The translations under genes and the position numbers were made by a program. This document shows, in pieces, positions 37,619-47,239 of a DNA stretch of 64,000 nt (position 1 is its first letter; each line of letters starts with the position of its first letter). The notes under the pieces are model-generated. The model made no database searches and was not told the origin of the DNA. It saw nothing but the letters and a program-made list of their open reading frames with translations. Origin of the DNA: Pseudomonas sp. 102515 (GTDB taxonomy: Bacteria; Pseudomonadota; Gammaproteobacteria; Pseudomonadales; Pseudomonadaceae); the NCBI RefSeq assembly GCF_031085165.1, contig NZ_JAVHTY010000001.1:496001-560000 (forward strand), read 5' to 3'.

Positions 37619-38428
37619 ATGGAAAAGAATCAGCATCTCGGCAATGACATGGTCAGCGCGGTCGGGCGTACCCTGGCCGTGCTCGAAGCCCTCGGCGAGC
37701 GCGAGGACGACTGCGGCGTCTCGGAGCTGGCGCAGCAGCTGGACCTGTCGAAGAGTACCGTCCACCGCTTCCTGCAGACGCTCAAGGCCCTGGGCTACGT
37801 GGTCCAGGACGCCGAGGACCGCTACCGCCTGAGCGTCAAGCTGTTCGAACTGGGCGCCCGCGCCCTGCCCCAGCTCGAGCTGGTCCGCGAAGCCGAACCG
37901 GGCATGCGCCATCTCAACGACCTCACCGGCGAGACCGTCCACCTCGGCATCTTCGACGAGGGCGCCATCGTCTATGTGCACAAGCTCGATTCGCGCTACA
38001 CCCTGCGCATGTATTCGCGCATCGGTCGGAGGGCGCCGCTGTATTGCACGGGAATCGGCAAGGTATTGATGGCCTGGCGAGCGGAGGATGAGGTGCGGCA
38101 GATCCTGGCCCAGGAGACCTTTGTCCGCCGTACGCCCAACACCCTCGACAGCCTGGCCGCCTATCTGGCGGAACTGGCGCGGGTTCGTGACCTGGGTTTC
38201 GCCGAGGACCACGAGGAATTCGAGGGCAACATGAGGTGCCTGGCGGCGCCGATCCGCGACCGTTTCGGCCAGGTCATCGCCGGCCTGAGTGTGTCCTTTC
38301 CCTGCTTCCGCTTCCGTGAGGACCTCAAGGCCGAGTACGTCGAGCAGATGCTCGCTACCACGGCGCGCATCTCGGCGCAGCTGGGTGCCCCGGGCCGCGA
38401 GGCACCCGTTCAAGGGGCACAGCCATAG
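37619..38428 (+). CDS. kdgR: IclR-family regulator (KdgR-like)
   Basis: This is a transcriptional regulator of the IclR family, 269 residues. It has an N-terminal winged helix-turn-helix (about 12-75, with VSELAQQLDLSKSTVHRFLQ) and a GAF-like ligand-binding domain (about 90-255, with GETVHLGIFDEGAIVYVHKLDS, GRRAPLYCTGIGKVLMA and DHEEFEGNMRCLAAPI). It resembles KdgR, which senses 2-keto-3-deoxygluconate. It is transcribed away from the nine-gene uronate cluster and has two operator-like palindromes in the shared region. The ATG at 37619 lacks a strong ribosome-binding site, but an earlier start would run through the operators. Confidence 0.9.
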   Translation: MEKNQHLGNDMVSAVGRTLAVLEALGEREDDCGVSELAQQLDLSKSTVHRFLQTLKALGYVVQDAEDRYRLSVKLFELGARALPQLELVREAEPGMRHLNDLTGETVHLGIFDEGAIVYVHKLDSRYTLRMYSRIGRRAPLYCTGIGKVLMAWRAEDEVRQILAQETFVRRTPNTLDSLAAYLAELARVRDLGFAEDHEEFEGNMRCLAAPIRDRFGQVIAGLSVSFPCFRFREDLKAEYVEQMLATTARISAQLGAPGREAPVQGAQP

Positions 38429-38483
38429 TCGTCAGACCATTCCATTGCCTGCTGGAGGCCCGGTCTTAAGCCGCCGCTAAGCT

Positions 38484-38921
38484 ACCCGCGCCGGTGATCA
38501 GGGCTGCGGCTTCGCGGTGGTCGCGGCTGAAGTCCGTGCCCTGGCCCACCGCACCCAGCAGTCGACGCGGGAGATCGAAGCCATGATCGGCACCATCCAG
38601 CATGATTCGACGGACGCGGTGAAGGCCATGCAGCAGAGCAGCCAGACTGCCGAGCAACCCCTTTCCGTCGCCCGGGAAGCCCATGGCGCCCTGCGGGCCA
38701 TCGCCGGCGTCATGGGCGGCATCGACGAGCGCACGGCGCTGATCGCCACGGCCGCCGAAGAACGGGCCCTGGTGGCCAAGGACATCGACCGCGGCCTGAT
38801 CAGCGTCAAGGACCTCTCCGACCAAACCACCGCGAGCGCCAGCCAGACCTCCAGCGCCAGTAGCGAGGTGTCGCGCCTGGCGGCAGGTCTCAGGCAGGTG
38901 GTGGCGGAATTCGTCATCTGA
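38484..38921 (+). pseudogene. Methyl-accepting chemotaxis protein, C-terminal remnant
   Basis: About 145 codons of a chemoreceptor signalling domain remain: RAGDQGCGFAVVAAEVRALA (second half of the highly conserved tip), HRTQQSTREIEAMIGTIQHD, and the return helix ending VSRLAAGLRQVVAEF. Stop codons occur in frame directly upstream (TAA 38478-38480). The ligand-binding domain, membrane helices and descending helix are absent. A short form from GTG 38517 could be translated but would lack the CheA/CheW contact half. Confidence 0.85.
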
Positions 38922-38996
38922 ACGGGGCCGTCGGTCGCCCCTGGAGCAGGCCGCCGAAGCGGCACGCGAACGATCGACCGCCTTTTCTCCAGGCAC

Positions 38997-39022
38997 AAAA
39001 AAAGCTGCCCTAGGGCAGCTTC
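38997..39022 (-). terminator. Terminator of the tRNA Val-Asp transcript
   Basis: AAGCTGCCC TA GGGCAGCTT (39003-39022) is a perfect hairpin. Read on the minus strand it is followed by a run of T (complement of the A run at 38997-39002), a classic intrinsic terminator 45 bases downstream of tRNA-Asp. Confidence 0.9.
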
Positions 39023-39066
39023 TCTTGCGTCGTTCGGGCAGTTCAGAGGACCCGGAACGACTCATA

Positions 39067-39143
39067 TGGCGCGGCGGACGGGACTCGAACCCGCGACCCC
39101 CGGCGTGACAGGCCGGTATTCTAACCGACTGAACTACCGCCGC
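39067..39143 (-). tRNA. tRNA-Asp (GUC)
   Basis: The minus strand folds as a 77-base tRNA including an encoded CCA. The acceptor GCGGCGG pairs with CCGCCGC, the T arm contains GGTTCGAGTCC, and the anticodon stem CCGGC/GCCGG encloses CTGTCAC, giving anticodon GTC (Asp). Confidence 0.97.
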
Positions 39144-39181
39144 GCATTGCGTGCACCTTACGGAACACTTCCCGAAGAGTT

Positions 39182-39257
39182 TGGTGGCTGATGACGGGAT
39201 CGAACCGCCGACCCCCTGCGTGTGATGCAGGTGCTCTCCCAGCTGAGCTAATCAGCC
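39182..39257 (-). tRNA. tRNA-Val (CAC)
   Basis: The minus strand folds as a 76-base tRNA with encoded CCA. The acceptor is GGCTGAT/ATCAGCC, the D arm has AGCTCAGCTGGGAGAGC, the anticodon stem is CCTGC/GCAGG, and the loop ATCACAC gives anticodon CAC (Val, reading GTG). It lies 38 bases upstream of tRNA-Asp in the same transcript. Confidence 0.93.
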
Positions 39258-39336
39258 ATCCCCTTCGGGTGACGCGCATTCTCCTCGTAGCCCCTTGATC
39301 CGTCAAGGATTTTTCCAATTTAATTTCTACGGGGCG

Positions 39337-40104
39337 CTATTCCCGGTAGATCATCCTGCGGCTCATGCCGCCGTCCAGGGTGATGGCCTCGCCGCTGAGG
39401 AAACCGGCGTTGCCGCTCAGCAGCCAGGCCACGCAGGCGGCGACGTCTTCCACCGTCCCTACCCGCCCGACCGGATGCTGCTCGTGATCGGCGGCGGACA
39501 GCGGCTCGGCCTCGCGGACATGGGCATCGCGCGCATCGATCCAGCCCGGAGAGAGCGCATTCACCCGCACTTCCGGGCCCAGGCTGATGGCCAGGGCATG
39601 GGTCAGGGCCAGCAATCCGCCCTTGCTCGCGGCATAGGCCTCGCTGTGGGGCTCGGACTGCTGGGCACGGGTCGAGGCGACGTTGACGATGGCGCCCTGC
39701 TGCTCGCGCAGATAGGGTGCGCAATGCTTGGCCATCAACATGGGGCCGTCCAGATTCACCCCGAGCACCTTGCGCCACTCGGCCAGTGCCAGGCTTTCCA
39801 GTGGCTGGCCCTGGGCGGTGGCGAGACCGGCGTTGTTGACCAGGGCATCCAGCCGACCGAACTGGCCGATCACCTGGGCGACGGCGGACTCGACCTGACT
39901 CTCGTCAGCCACGTCCAGGGCGACGAACCAGGCGCGCTCGCCGAGGGCGGCGGCCACCTTGGCGCCGCGCGCCTGCTCGATATCGGCCACCACCACCCGC
40001 CAGCCCTCGGCCACCAGCCAGGCCGCGATGCCCAGACCGATCCCACGCGCCGCGCCGGTGACCAGGGCGACACGCAGTTCCACCGGTGCGAACGTCAGGC
40101 TCAT
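39337..40104 (-). CDS. Short-chain dehydrogenase/reductase
   Basis: This is a classical SDR oxidoreductase, 255 residues, using NAD(P). It has the glycine motif [11 protein letters not shown], an acidic residue after beta-2 (VVVADIEQ) suggesting NAD preference, NNAG, and the catalytic Ser...Tyr-x-x-x-Lys (VNVASTRA...EAYAASK). The C-terminal [10 protein letters not shown] is also typical. It overlaps metZ by 4 bases, as does its counterpart next to metZ in P. aeruginosa (PA3106). The substrate is unknown. Confidence 0.93.
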   Translation of the reverse strand: MSLTFAPVELRVALVTGAARGIGLGIAAWLVAEGWRVVVADIEQARGAKVAAALGERAWFVALDVADESQVESAVAQVIGQFGRLDALVNNAGLATAQGQPLESLALAEWRKVLGVNLDGPMLMAKHCAPYLREQQGAIVNVASTRAQQSEPHSEAYAASKGGLLALTHALAISLGPEVRVNALSPGWIDARDAHVREAEPLSAADHEQHPVGRVGTVEDVAACVAWLLSGNAGFLSGEAITLDGGMSRRMIYRE

Positions 40105-41312
40105 AGGGCCGCCAATCCGCGGGCCAGGTCCTGCCGCAGATCGCCCAGGTCTTCGAGACCCACGGCGACGCGGATCAGGCTGTCGCTGATTCCGGCATTG
40201 GCGCGCTCGGCCGGCGACAGCCGTCCGTGCGAGGTCGTCGCCGGGTGGGCGATGGTGGTCTTGGTGTCACCCAGGTTGGTGGTGATGGAGATCATTCGGG
40301 TGGCGTCGATGAAGCGCCAGGCCGCGTCACGCCCGCCGGCGACCTCGAAGCTCACCACGGCGCCGAAGGCACTCTGCTGGCGGCACGCCAGCTCATGCTG
40401 CGGATGGCTTTCCAGGCCCGCGTAGTGGACCCGGGCGACGCCGGGCTGGCCTTCCAGCCAGCGCGCCAGCTCCAGCGCGGCCTGGCTGTGCGCCTGCATG
40501 CGGATCTTCAGCGTCTCCAGGCCCTTGAGGAACAGCCAGGCGTTGAAGGGACTCAGGGTCGGACCGGCGGTACGCAGGAAACCCACCACGTCCTTCATCT
40601 GCTCGGCACGGCCGGCGACCACGCCGCCCATGCCACGGCCCTGGCCGTCGATGTACTTGGTCGCCGAATGGATGACGATGTCGGCACCCAGCGCCAGCGG
40701 CTTCTGCAGCGCCGGGGTGCAGAAGCAGTTGTCGACCGCCAGCAGCGCGCCCTGGGCATGGGCGATCTCGGCCAGGGCGGCGATGTCCACCAGCTCGGCC
40801 AGGGGGTTGGACGGCGACTCGACGAAGAACAGCCGGGTATTGGGCTTGCAGGCCGCCTGCCAGGCGTCCAGATCGGCCAGCGGCGGATAGTCCACCTCGA
40901 TGCCGAAGCGCTTGAAGTACTTTTCGAACAGGCTGATGGTCGAGCCGAACACGCTGCGCGAGACCAGCACGTGGTCGCCGGCGCTGCACAGGCTCATGAC
41001 CATGGCCAGGATGGCCGACATGCCCGAGGCGGTGGCCACCGCCTGCTCGGCCCCTTCGAGGGCCGCGATACGGGTCTCGAAGGTACGGACCGTGGGGTTG
41101 GTATAGCGCGAATAGACGTTGCCCGGCACCTCGCCGGCGAAGCGCGCCGCGGCATCCGCGGCGGTCCGGAACACGTAGCTGCTGGTCAGGAACAGGGCTT
41201 CGCCATGCTCGCCTTCCGGCGAGCGCTGCTGCCCTGCCCGCACCGCCAAGGTCTCGAAGGCCGCGCCCTCGAGATCACTGTCCAGGCGTCCGGCATCCCA
41301 GTCTTGGCTCAT
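40101..41312 (-). CDS. metZ: O-succinylhomoserine sulfhydrylase
   Basis: This PLP-dependent enzyme of the Cys/Met metabolism family makes homocysteine directly from O-succinylhomoserine and sulfide, bypassing transsulfuration. The 403-residue product has the PLP-lysine at K219 ([13 protein letters not shown]), the YSRYTNPT substrate region and [13 protein letters not shown]. Its place between an SDR gene and purF matches the Pseudomonas metZ locus. It is transcribed from the purF side, 10 bases after the purF stop. Confidence 0.96.
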   Translation of the reverse strand: MSQDWDAGRLDSDLEGAAFETLAVRAGQQRSPEGEHGEALFLTSSYVFRTAADAAARFAGEVPGNVYSRYTNPTVRTFETRIAALEGAEQAVATASGMSAILAMVMSLCSAGDHVLVSRSVFGSTISLFEKYFKRFGIEVDYPPLADLDAWQAACKPNTRLFFVESPSNPLAELVDIAALAEIAHAQGALLAVDNCFCTPALQKPLALGADIVIHSATKYIDGQGRGMGGVVAGRAEQMKDVVGFLRTAGPTLSPFNAWLFLKGLETLKIRMQAHSQAALELARWLEGQPGVARVHYAGLESHPQHELACRQQSAFGAVVSFEVAGGRDAAWRFIDATRMISITTNLGDTKTTIAHPATTSHGRLSPAERANAGISDSLIRVAVGLEDLGDLRQDLARGLAAL

Positions 41313-41322
41313 GTGCAGCTCC

Positions 41323-42831
41323 TTAGTCGTTGTAGAGATCGATGATGGCGCTGACCGCCTTGTGCTTGACCTTGGCCGCGTCGTTGCGCGCCTGCTCGAT
41401 CCGATTCAGATAGGCGGCATCGACGTCGCCGGTGATGTACTCGCCATCGAACACCGCGCAGTCGAACTGCTCGACCTTGGGTGCCTTGCGGGTGCGCACG
41501 GCTTCCTGCAGGTCCTGCAGATCCTGGTAGATCAGCCAGTCGGCGCCGATCAGCTCGCCGACTTCCTCGGTGGTGCGGCCGTGGGCGATCAGCTCGTGCA
41601 CGCTGGGCATGTCGATGCCGTAGACGTTGGGGAAGCGCACCGCCGGGGCCGCCGAGCAGAAGTAGACCTTCTTGGCGCCGGCTTCGCGGGCCATCTGGAT
41701 GATCTGCTTGCAGGTGGTGCCGCGGACGATGGAATCGTCCACCAGCATCACGTTCTTGCCGCGGAATTCCAGCTCGATGGCGTTGAGCTTCTGGCGCACC
41801 GACTTCTTGCGCGCGGCCTGGCCGGGCATGATGAAGGTCCGCCCGATGTAGCGGTTCTTGACGAAGCCCTCGCGGAACTTGACGCCCAGGTGGTTGGCCA
41901 GCTCCAGCGCCGCGGTGCGGCTGGTGTCCGGGATCGGGATGACCACGTCGATGTCGTGCTCGGGCCGCTCGCGCTGGATCTTCTCGGCGAGCTTCTCGCC
42001 CATGCGCAGGCGCGCCTTATAGACCGAGATGCCGTCGATGATGGAATCCGGGCGGGCCAGGTAGACGTGCTCGAAGATGCAGGGCGCGTAGTGCGGATTC
42101 TGCGCGCACTGGCGGGTGTAGAGCCGTCCGTCTTCGGTGATGTACACCGCTTCGCCTGGTTCCAGGTCACGGATCAGGGTGAAGCCGAGCACGTCGAGGG
42201 CGACGCTCTCGGAGGCGATCATGTATTCCACGCCGTATTCGGTGTGACGCTGGCCGAAGACGATGGGACGGATGGCGTTGGGATCGCGGAAGCCGACGAT
42301 ACCGTAACCCGTCACCATGGCCACCACGGCATAGCCGCCACGGCAACGCTCATGGACCTCGGAAACCGCGGCGAAGACGTCGTCCTCGGTGGGCTGCAGC
42401 TTGTTGCGCACCGCCAGCTCGTGGGCGAAGACGTTGAGCAGCACCTCGGAGTCGGAATTGGTGTTGACGTGCCGCAGGTCGGATTCGTAGATCTCGCGGG
42501 ACAGCTGCTCGACGTTGGTCAGGTTGCCGTTGTGCGCGAGGGTGATGCCATAGGGCGAGTTGACATAGAACGGCTGCGCCTCGGCGGAGCTGGAGCTGCC
42601 GGCCGTGGGGTAGCGCACATGACCGATGCCCATGCGGCCGACCAGGTGCTGCATGTGGCGCTGCTGGAAGACGTCGCGGACCAGGCCGTTGTCTTTGCGC
42701 AGGAAGAGTTTACCGTCCAGGCTGGTGACGATACCGGCGGCATCCTGACCGCGATGTTGAAGGACGGTGAGCGCGTCGTACAACGACTGGTTGACGTTAG
42801 TCTTGCCCACGATACCTACGATGCCACACAT
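41323..42831 (-). CDS. purF: Amidophosphoribosyltransferase
   Basis: PurF catalyses the first committed step of purine synthesis, PRPP plus glutamine to phosphoribosylamine. The 502-residue product begins MCGIVGIVG, exposing the catalytic Cys after Met removal. The glutaminase domain (about 1-230) includes [12 protein letters not shown] and the phosphoribosyltransferase domain contains the PRPP loop [13 protein letters not shown]. The start is fixed by the Cys requirement; the frame extends 53 codons further but without conservation. The cvpA gene lies 82 bases upstream, as in most gammaproteobacteria. Confidence 0.98.
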   Translation of the reverse strand: MCGIVGIVGKTNVNQSLYDALTVLQHRGQDAAGIVTSLDGKLFLRKDNGLVRDVFQQRHMQHLVGRMGIGHVRYPTAGSSSSAEAQPFYVNSPYGITLAHNGNLTNVEQLSREIYESDLRHVNTNSDSEVLLNVFAHELAVRNKLQPTEDDVFAAVSEVHERCRGGYAVVAMVTGYGIVGFRDPNAIRPIVFGQRHTEYGVEYMIASESVALDVLGFTLIRDLEPGEAVYITEDGRLYTRQCAQNPHYAPCIFEHVYLARPDSIIDGISVYKARLRMGEKLAEKIQRERPEHDIDVVIPIPDTSRTAALELANHLGVKFREGFVKNRYIGRTFIMPGQAARKKSVRQKLNAIELEFRGKNVMLVDDSIVRGTTCKQIIQMAREAGAKKVYFCSAAPAVRFPNVYGIDMPSVHELIAHGRTTEEVGELIGADWLIYQDLQDLQEAVRTRKAPKVEQFDCAVFDGEYITGDVDAAYLNRIEQARNDAAKVKHKAVSAIIDLYND

Positions 42832-42913
42832 GTGACGCGACCCCACTGTTTCAAGTGATGCGACGGCGAACCATCGCAGGATGACCCCGGCAGTGCGAGG
42901 CCTGGAAAAGCGT

Positions 42914-43459
42914 TCAAGGAGCCTTGGGCCCCAGCTGCGGCAGCAGTTGCAGACTGGGCATGGGCGTCGCGCCCAGCCATTGGCCGGCAAAGCCCAACAG
43001 CAGATTCTTCGACCAATCGGCCACCAGGAGAAAATGTGGAACCAGCACCGACTGTTGCCACCAGCCGTCCTGCTGGACCGGCCCCAGGCTCAACAGCCCC
43101 ACGGCCACGGTGATCAACAACGCACCGCGGGCGGCGCCAAAGGCCATGCCGAGAAAACGATCGGTGCCCGACAATCCGGTGACGCGGATCAATTCACCAA
43201 GCAAGAAGCTCACCAGAGCACCGACGAGCAGTGTCAGCACGAAGAGAATGACACAGGCGGCGATCACCCGTCCGGAAGGCACCTGAATATAGTCGACCAG
43301 GTAACTGGACAGCGCCCCACCGAAGACCCAGGCCACGCCACCGGCCACGATCCAGGTGGCCAATGACAACGCTTCCTTGACGAAGCCGCGCCTGAGACTG
43401 ATCAGGCAGGAAACGATGACGACGGCGACGATCGCCCAGTCCACCCAGGTGAAGCCCAC
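42914..43459 (-). CDS. cvpA: CvpA family inner-membrane protein
   Basis: This is an integral membrane protein of about 181 residues with four hydrophobic helices ([20 protein letters not shown] at the start). In E. coli CvpA is required for colicin V production and contributes to envelope stress tolerance. It directly precedes purF. The GTG at 43459 is preferred because GGA lies 7 bases upstream and the product then starts close to FTWVDWAI, as in relatives; the GTG at 43471 has no ribosome-binding site. Confidence 0.9.
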   Translation of the reverse strand: MGFTWVDWAIVAVVIVSCLISLRRGFVKEALSLATWIVAGGVAWVFGGALSSYLVDYIQVPSGRVIAACVILFVLTLLVGALVSFLLGELIRVTGLSGTDRFLGMAFGAARGALLITVAVGLLSLGPVQQDGWWQQSVLVPHFLLVADWSKNLLLGFAGQWLGATPMPSLQLLPQLGPKAP

Positions 43460-43513
43460 GGCAAGGTCCACTTACAAAAAGGCCCTGCATTCTAGCAGAG
43501 CCTTGTGACCGGG

Positions 43514-44179
43514 TTAACCGCGCTCCGGCTGAAAGCGTACGACGAAGCCCTTGACGCCATTCTGCTTGTTGAGCTGGTCGCGCAGGCGATCCGCCTCGCT
43601 ACGCTCGATCACCGGGCCGACGAAGACACGGTTCATGCCGTCGGCGGTACGCACATAGGCGTTGTAGCCCTGGCTGCGCAGCTTGGCCTGCAGGGCGTCG
43701 GCGCTGGGGCGGGACGACAGGCTGGCGAGCTGGACCGACCAGCTGTTGGGCAGATTGGCCGCGCCCAGGCGCGAGTCCGGCTTGGCCGCTGGCGCCGGGG
43801 TGGCCGTCGGTGCCACGGGAGCACTGGCGACGGGTGCAGGGGCGGCAGGCGCCTTGGCAACCGGCGCGGCAGGCTGGGCCGGGGGCGGTGCGGTATTCAC
43901 GGGAGCGTTCTGCGTCGGCGCCTGGCCGGAGGTGCCCGCGATGGGCGTCTGCGGCTTGCCGAGCGGCTTGGCCGGCTCGTCGGGCACCACCACCACCGGC
44001 GGCGCCTCGGGCGTCTGGACCGGCTGTACCTCGGTATTGGGCACGGTAGGCGCGGCCGGCTGGGGCGGCGCCTCGACCGCTACCTTGCGGGCGTCGTCCT
44101 GGCGATTGAAGAGCATGGGTACGAAGATGATGATCAGCGCCAGCAGCACCAGCGCGCCGATGACTCTTTGCTTGAGCAT
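43514..44179 (-). CDS. dedD: SPOR-domain protein (DedD-like)
   Basis: This is a divisome-associated peptidoglycan-binding protein, 221 residues. It has a single N-terminal membrane anchor (VIGALVLLALIIIFVPMLF), a long Pro/Ala-rich periplasmic linker (about 35-140), and a C-terminal SPOR domain (about 145-218: SWSVQLASLSSRPSADALQ, NRVFVGPVIERSEADRLR). SPOR domains bind denuded glycan strands at the septum. It lies 3 bases after folC and upstream of cvpA. Confidence 0.93.
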   Translation of the reverse strand: MLKQRVIGALVLLALIIIFVPMLFNRQDDARKVAVEAPPQPAAPTVPNTEVQPVQTPEAPPVVVVPDEPAKPLGKPQTPIAGTSGQAPTQNAPVNTAPPPAQPAAPVAKAPAAPAPVASAPVAPTATPAPAAKPDSRLGAANLPNSWSVQLASLSSRPSADALQAKLRSQGYNAYVRTADGMNRVFVGPVIERSEADRLRDQLNKQNGVKGFVVRFQPERG

Positions 44180-44182
44180 GGG

Positions 44183-45475
44183 TTATGCCTCCGCGGATTC
44201 GGATGGGGAAGAGAGCTGCGCGAGGACCTCGGCGACGCTGTAGAAGGAGCCGAACACGACCACCTCGTCGTCGGCCGCACTGGCGGCCAGTTGCGCCTCG
44301 AAGGCGGCCAGCAGGGAGGCATGGGCCTCGGCCGGGGCACCGCGCGCGATCAGGCGGGCAACCACCTCGGCACCGTCGCGACTGCGAGGGGTCGGCAGGG
44401 TCGCTACCGCCCAGCTGGCGAACAGGCTTTCCAAGGGCGCCAGGATGCCGTCCAGGTCCTTGTCGGCCAGGACGCCGAACACCGCGCGACGCACGCCGGC
44501 GACCGGCTTCATCGCCAGGCGGCGGGCCAGGTATTCGGCGGCATGGGGATTGTGGGCCACGTCCAGCAGAACGCTGCGGGTCTCCCCTGCCCGTTCGACC
44601 TGGCGGCGATCGAGCCGTCCGGTCATGCGCGTCCCCTGGAGGGCCGCCGCGATCCGTTCCGGCAGCCAGGGCTGCCCGAGCAAGGCGTAGGCCTGCAGGG
44701 CCAGGGCCGCGTTTTCCATGGGCAGGTCGAGCAACGGCAGACCTGGCAGTGCCAGGGCGTCGCCCTGGGCATCGCGCCCGCGCCAGAACCAGCCGGCGCT
44801 CTCGATCCGCAGATCGAAGGCTTCGCCGCGCAGCAGCAAGGGCGCCCCCAGGCGCTCGGCGGCTTCGGTCAGCGGCGCGGGTGGCTCCAGATCGCCACAG
44901 AGGGCCGGCTTGCCGGCGCGGAAGATCCCGGCCTTTTCCACGGCGACGCTTTCGCGGGTGTCACCCAGCCATTCGGCGTGATCCAGGCCGATGCTGGTGA
45001 CCAGCGCCAGATCGGCGTCGATCAGGTTGACCGCATCCAGACGTCCGCCCAGACCCACTTCGAGGACAGCGACGTCCAGCCGGGCACGCTCGAACAGCCA
45101 GAAGGCCGCCAGGGTACCCACTTCGAAATAGGTCAGGCTGATCTCGCCCCGCGCGGCTTCCACCGCGGCGAAGGCCGTGCAGAGATCGCTATCGCTGGCG
45201 AGAGTGCCGTCCACGTCGACGCGCTCGTTGTAGCGCACCAGATGCGGCGAGGCATAGACGCCGACCCGCTGCCCGCTGGCGCGCAGCAGGCTGGCGAGAA
45301 AGGCGCAGGTAGAGCCCTTGCCATTGGTGCCGGTCACGGTCACCACCCGCGGCGCCGGCCGGGTCAGGCCCAGCCGCTGCGCAACCTCGCGCACCCGGTC
45401 CAGACCCATGTCGATGGCCGACGGATGCAGCTGCTCGAGATAGGCCAGCCATTGCGCGAGGCTGCGCGAAGCCAT
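44183..45475 (-). CDS. folC: Dihydrofolate / folylpolyglutamate synthase
   Basis: This is a bifunctional Mur-ligase-like enzyme, 430 residues, that adds glutamate to dihydropteroate and to folates. The P-loop is at residues 48-55 (TGTNGKGS). Other family marks are TYFEVGTLAAFWLF, EVGLGGRLDAVNLID, SIGLDHAEWLGDT and LLDVAHNPHAAEYLA. Its start shares one base with the accD stop (TGATG), the usual accD-folC arrangement. Confidence 0.96.
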   Translation of the reverse strand: MASRSLAQWLAYLEQLHPSAIDMGLDRVREVAQRLGLTRPAPRVVTVTGTNGKGSTCAFLASLLRASGQRVGVYASPHLVRYNERVDVDGTLASDSDLCTAFAAVEAARGEISLTYFEVGTLAAFWLFERARLDVAVLEVGLGGRLDAVNLIDADLALVTSIGLDHAEWLGDTRESVAVEKAGIFRAGKPALCGDLEPPAPLTEAAERLGAPLLLRGEAFDLRIESAGWFWRGRDAQGDALALPGLPLLDLPMENAALALQAYALLGQPWLPERIAAALQGTRMTGRLDRRQVERAGETRSVLLDVAHNPHAAEYLARRLAMKPVAGVRRAVFGVLADKDLDGILAPLESLFASWAVATLPTPRSRDGAEVVARLIARGAPAEAHASLLAAFEAQLAASAADDEVVVFGSFYSVAEVLAQLSSPSESAEA

Positions 45476-46344
45476 CAGGCCGCCGGTACCGGCTGGTGCT
45501 GGAAGGTCGCCAGCAGACGCGCCAGGCGATCACGCAATTCCTTGCGCGACACGATGAGGTCGACGGCGCCATGCTCCAGCAGGAACTCGCTGCGCTGGAA
45601 GCCTTCCGGCAGCTTTTCGCGCACGGTCTGCTCGATCACGCGCGGACCGGCGAAGCCGATCAGCGCCTTGGGCTCGGCGACGATGACGTCGCCCAGCATC
45701 GCCAGACTGGCGGAGACGCCACCATAGACTGGATCGGTCAGCACGGAGATGAAGGGAATGCCCTCCTCGCGCAGACGCGCCAGCACCGCCGAGGTCTTGG
45801 CCATCTGCATCAGGGAGATCAGAGCTTCCTGCATCCGCGCACCGCCCGAGGCGGAGAAGCAGATCAGCGGGCAGCGCTCTTCCAAGGCCACGTTGGCCGC
45901 GCGCACGAAACGCTCGCCGACCACGGCACCCATGGAACCGCCCATGAAGGAGAATTCGAAGGCGCAGACCGCCACCGGCATGCCCTTGAGGGTGCCGCGC
46001 ATGGAAATCAGCGCATCTTTTTCGCCGGTTTCCTTCTGCGCCGCGGTGAAACGGTCCTTGTACTTCTTGCTGTCGCGGAATTTCAGGCGATCCACCGGTT
46101 CCAGCTCGGCACCCAGTTCTTCACGACCCTCGGCGTCGAGGAAGATGTCCAGGCGGCGCCGCGCATTGATGCGCATGTGGTGACCGCACTTCAGGCACAC
46201 GTCCAGATTCTTTTCCAGCTCCGGACGGTAGAGGACCGCTTCGCAGGCCGGACACTTGTGCCAAAGACCTTCCGGCACCGAACTGCGCTTCACCTCGGAC
46301 CGCATGATGGAAGGAATCAGTTTGTCGACCAGCCAATTGCTCAT
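45475..46344 (-). CDS. accD: Acetyl-CoA carboxylase carboxyltransferase beta subunit
   Basis: AccD, with AccA, transfers carboxyl from biotin carboxyl carrier protein to acetyl-CoA, producing malonyl-CoA. The 289-residue product has the N-terminal zinc ribbon (C31, C34, C50, C53: CPACEAV...CLKCGHH) and the crotonase-like domain ([47 protein letters not shown]). ATG 46344 ([14 protein letters not shown]) is chosen by family N-terminus; the frame is open 20 codons further upstream. Confidence 0.98.
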   Translation of the reverse strand: MSNWLVDKLIPSIMRSEVKRSSVPEGLWHKCPACEAVLYRPELEKNLDVCLKCGHHMRINARRRLDIFLDAEGREELGAELEPVDRLKFRDSKKYKDRFTAAQKETGEKDALISMRGTLKGMPVAVCAFEFSFMGGSMGAVVGERFVRAANVALEERCPLICFSASGGARMQEALISLMQMAKTSAVLARLREEGIPFISVLTDPVYGGVSASLAMLGDVIVAEPKALIGFAGPRVIEQTVREKLPEGFQRSEFLLEHGAVDLIVSRKELRDRLARLLATFQHQPVPAA

Positions 46345-46460
46345 GCATCTCTCTCCACTTGCATGGGCTCCCAGCGTGGCCTGGGCCACGCCTTCCTTGA
46401 GCATCTGTAATAGGTTCGGCAGCGCCCGCTGTTTCCCGGGCCGCTACCCTGTTGTCGCAT

Positions 46461-46480
46461 GCCGGCTCCCTGGGAGCCGG
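46461..46480. terminator. Hairpin between trpF and accD
   Basis: CCGGCTCCC-T-GGGAGCCGG (46462-46480) is a perfect 9-base inverted repeat in the 211-base gap between trpF and accD. It has no T run, so it may be a weak terminator for trpF or a structural element in the accD leader. Confidence 0.4.
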
Positions 46481-46555
46481 ACGACAGACCCACGAAGGGC
46501 AGGTCTGCTTGAATATGTCGCAGGTGTGGACGGCAACCACCCGACGAGGGTCACA

Positions 46556-47185
46556 TCAGGCGACCGGCGCACCCCGCACGGCCGCCACGAAACGGGCGAT
46601 CTCGGCGGCATCCTTGATGCCCCTGGCCTGCTCTACGCCGCCGCTCACATCCACCCCATAGGGCCGGGACGCGGCGATGGCGGTGGCGACGTTAGCCGCG
46701 TCCAGCCCACCGGCCACGATCAGTGGCAGCGACAGGTCCCGGGGTACCCGCGTCCAGTCGAAGGCCTGACCGGTTCCACCAGGCACGCCGGCGACATAGG
46801 TGTCGAGCAGCAGCCCGCGAGCGCCGGCATAGTCCCGGGCGATGGCGGCGAGGTCGATGTCCTCGCGCATGCGCAGGGCCTTGATGTAGGGACGACGATA
46901 ACGGGCGCACTGCGCCGGGGACTCGTCGCCATGGAATTGCAGGAGATCCAGGGGCACGGCGTCGAGCGTCTCCTCGATCTCGCAAGGCGAGGCATCGACG
47001 AACAGCCCGACACTGGTCACGAAGGGTGGCAGGGCCGCCACGATCTGGCGGGCCTGGGCAGCGCTGACCGCCCGCGGACTGCGCGCATAGAACACCAGGC
47101 CGATGGCATCGGCGCCGGCAGCCGCCGCGGCCAGTGCATCCTCGACTCGGGTGATCCCGCAGATCTTCACTCGAACGTTAGCCAA
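46556..47185 (-). CDS. trpF: Phosphoribosylanthranilate isomerase
   Basis: TrpF catalyses the third step of tryptophan synthesis, an Amadori rearrangement. The product is a TIM barrel of about 209 residues with the catalytic Cys in [27 protein letters not shown], and the catalytic Asp and phosphate-binding region GVDVSGGVE. No ATG is available; the TTG at 47185 ([10 protein letters not shown]) has GAGGT 9 bases upstream. A TTG at 47206 is an alternative. It stands apart from the other trp genes, as usual in Pseudomonas. Confidence 0.95.
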   Translation of the reverse strand: MANVRVKICGITRVEDALAAAAAGADAIGLVFYARSPRAVSAAQARQIVAALPPFVTSVGLFVDASPCEIEETLDAVPLDLLQFHGDESPAQCARYRRPYIKALRMREDIDLAAIARDYAGARGLLLDTYVAGVPGGTGQAFDWTRVPRDLSLPLIVAGGLDAANVATAIAASRPYGVDVSGGVEQARGIKDAAEIARFVAAVRGAPVA

Positions 47186-47239
47186 ACCGGAATGACCTCG
47201 TTCCAAATCGATGGATGTTAGCAGACCCCCCGCGCAGCG

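Noticed and set aside
39067-39257. tRNA genes as integration sites of a genomic island
   Set aside because: No integrase gene and no direct repeat of a tRNA 3' end was seen; the next genes are conserved housekeeping genes.
42832-42990. 53-codon N-terminal extension of purF
   Set aside because: PurF needs a cysteine immediately after the initiator methionine; MCG at 42831 is the only sensible start.
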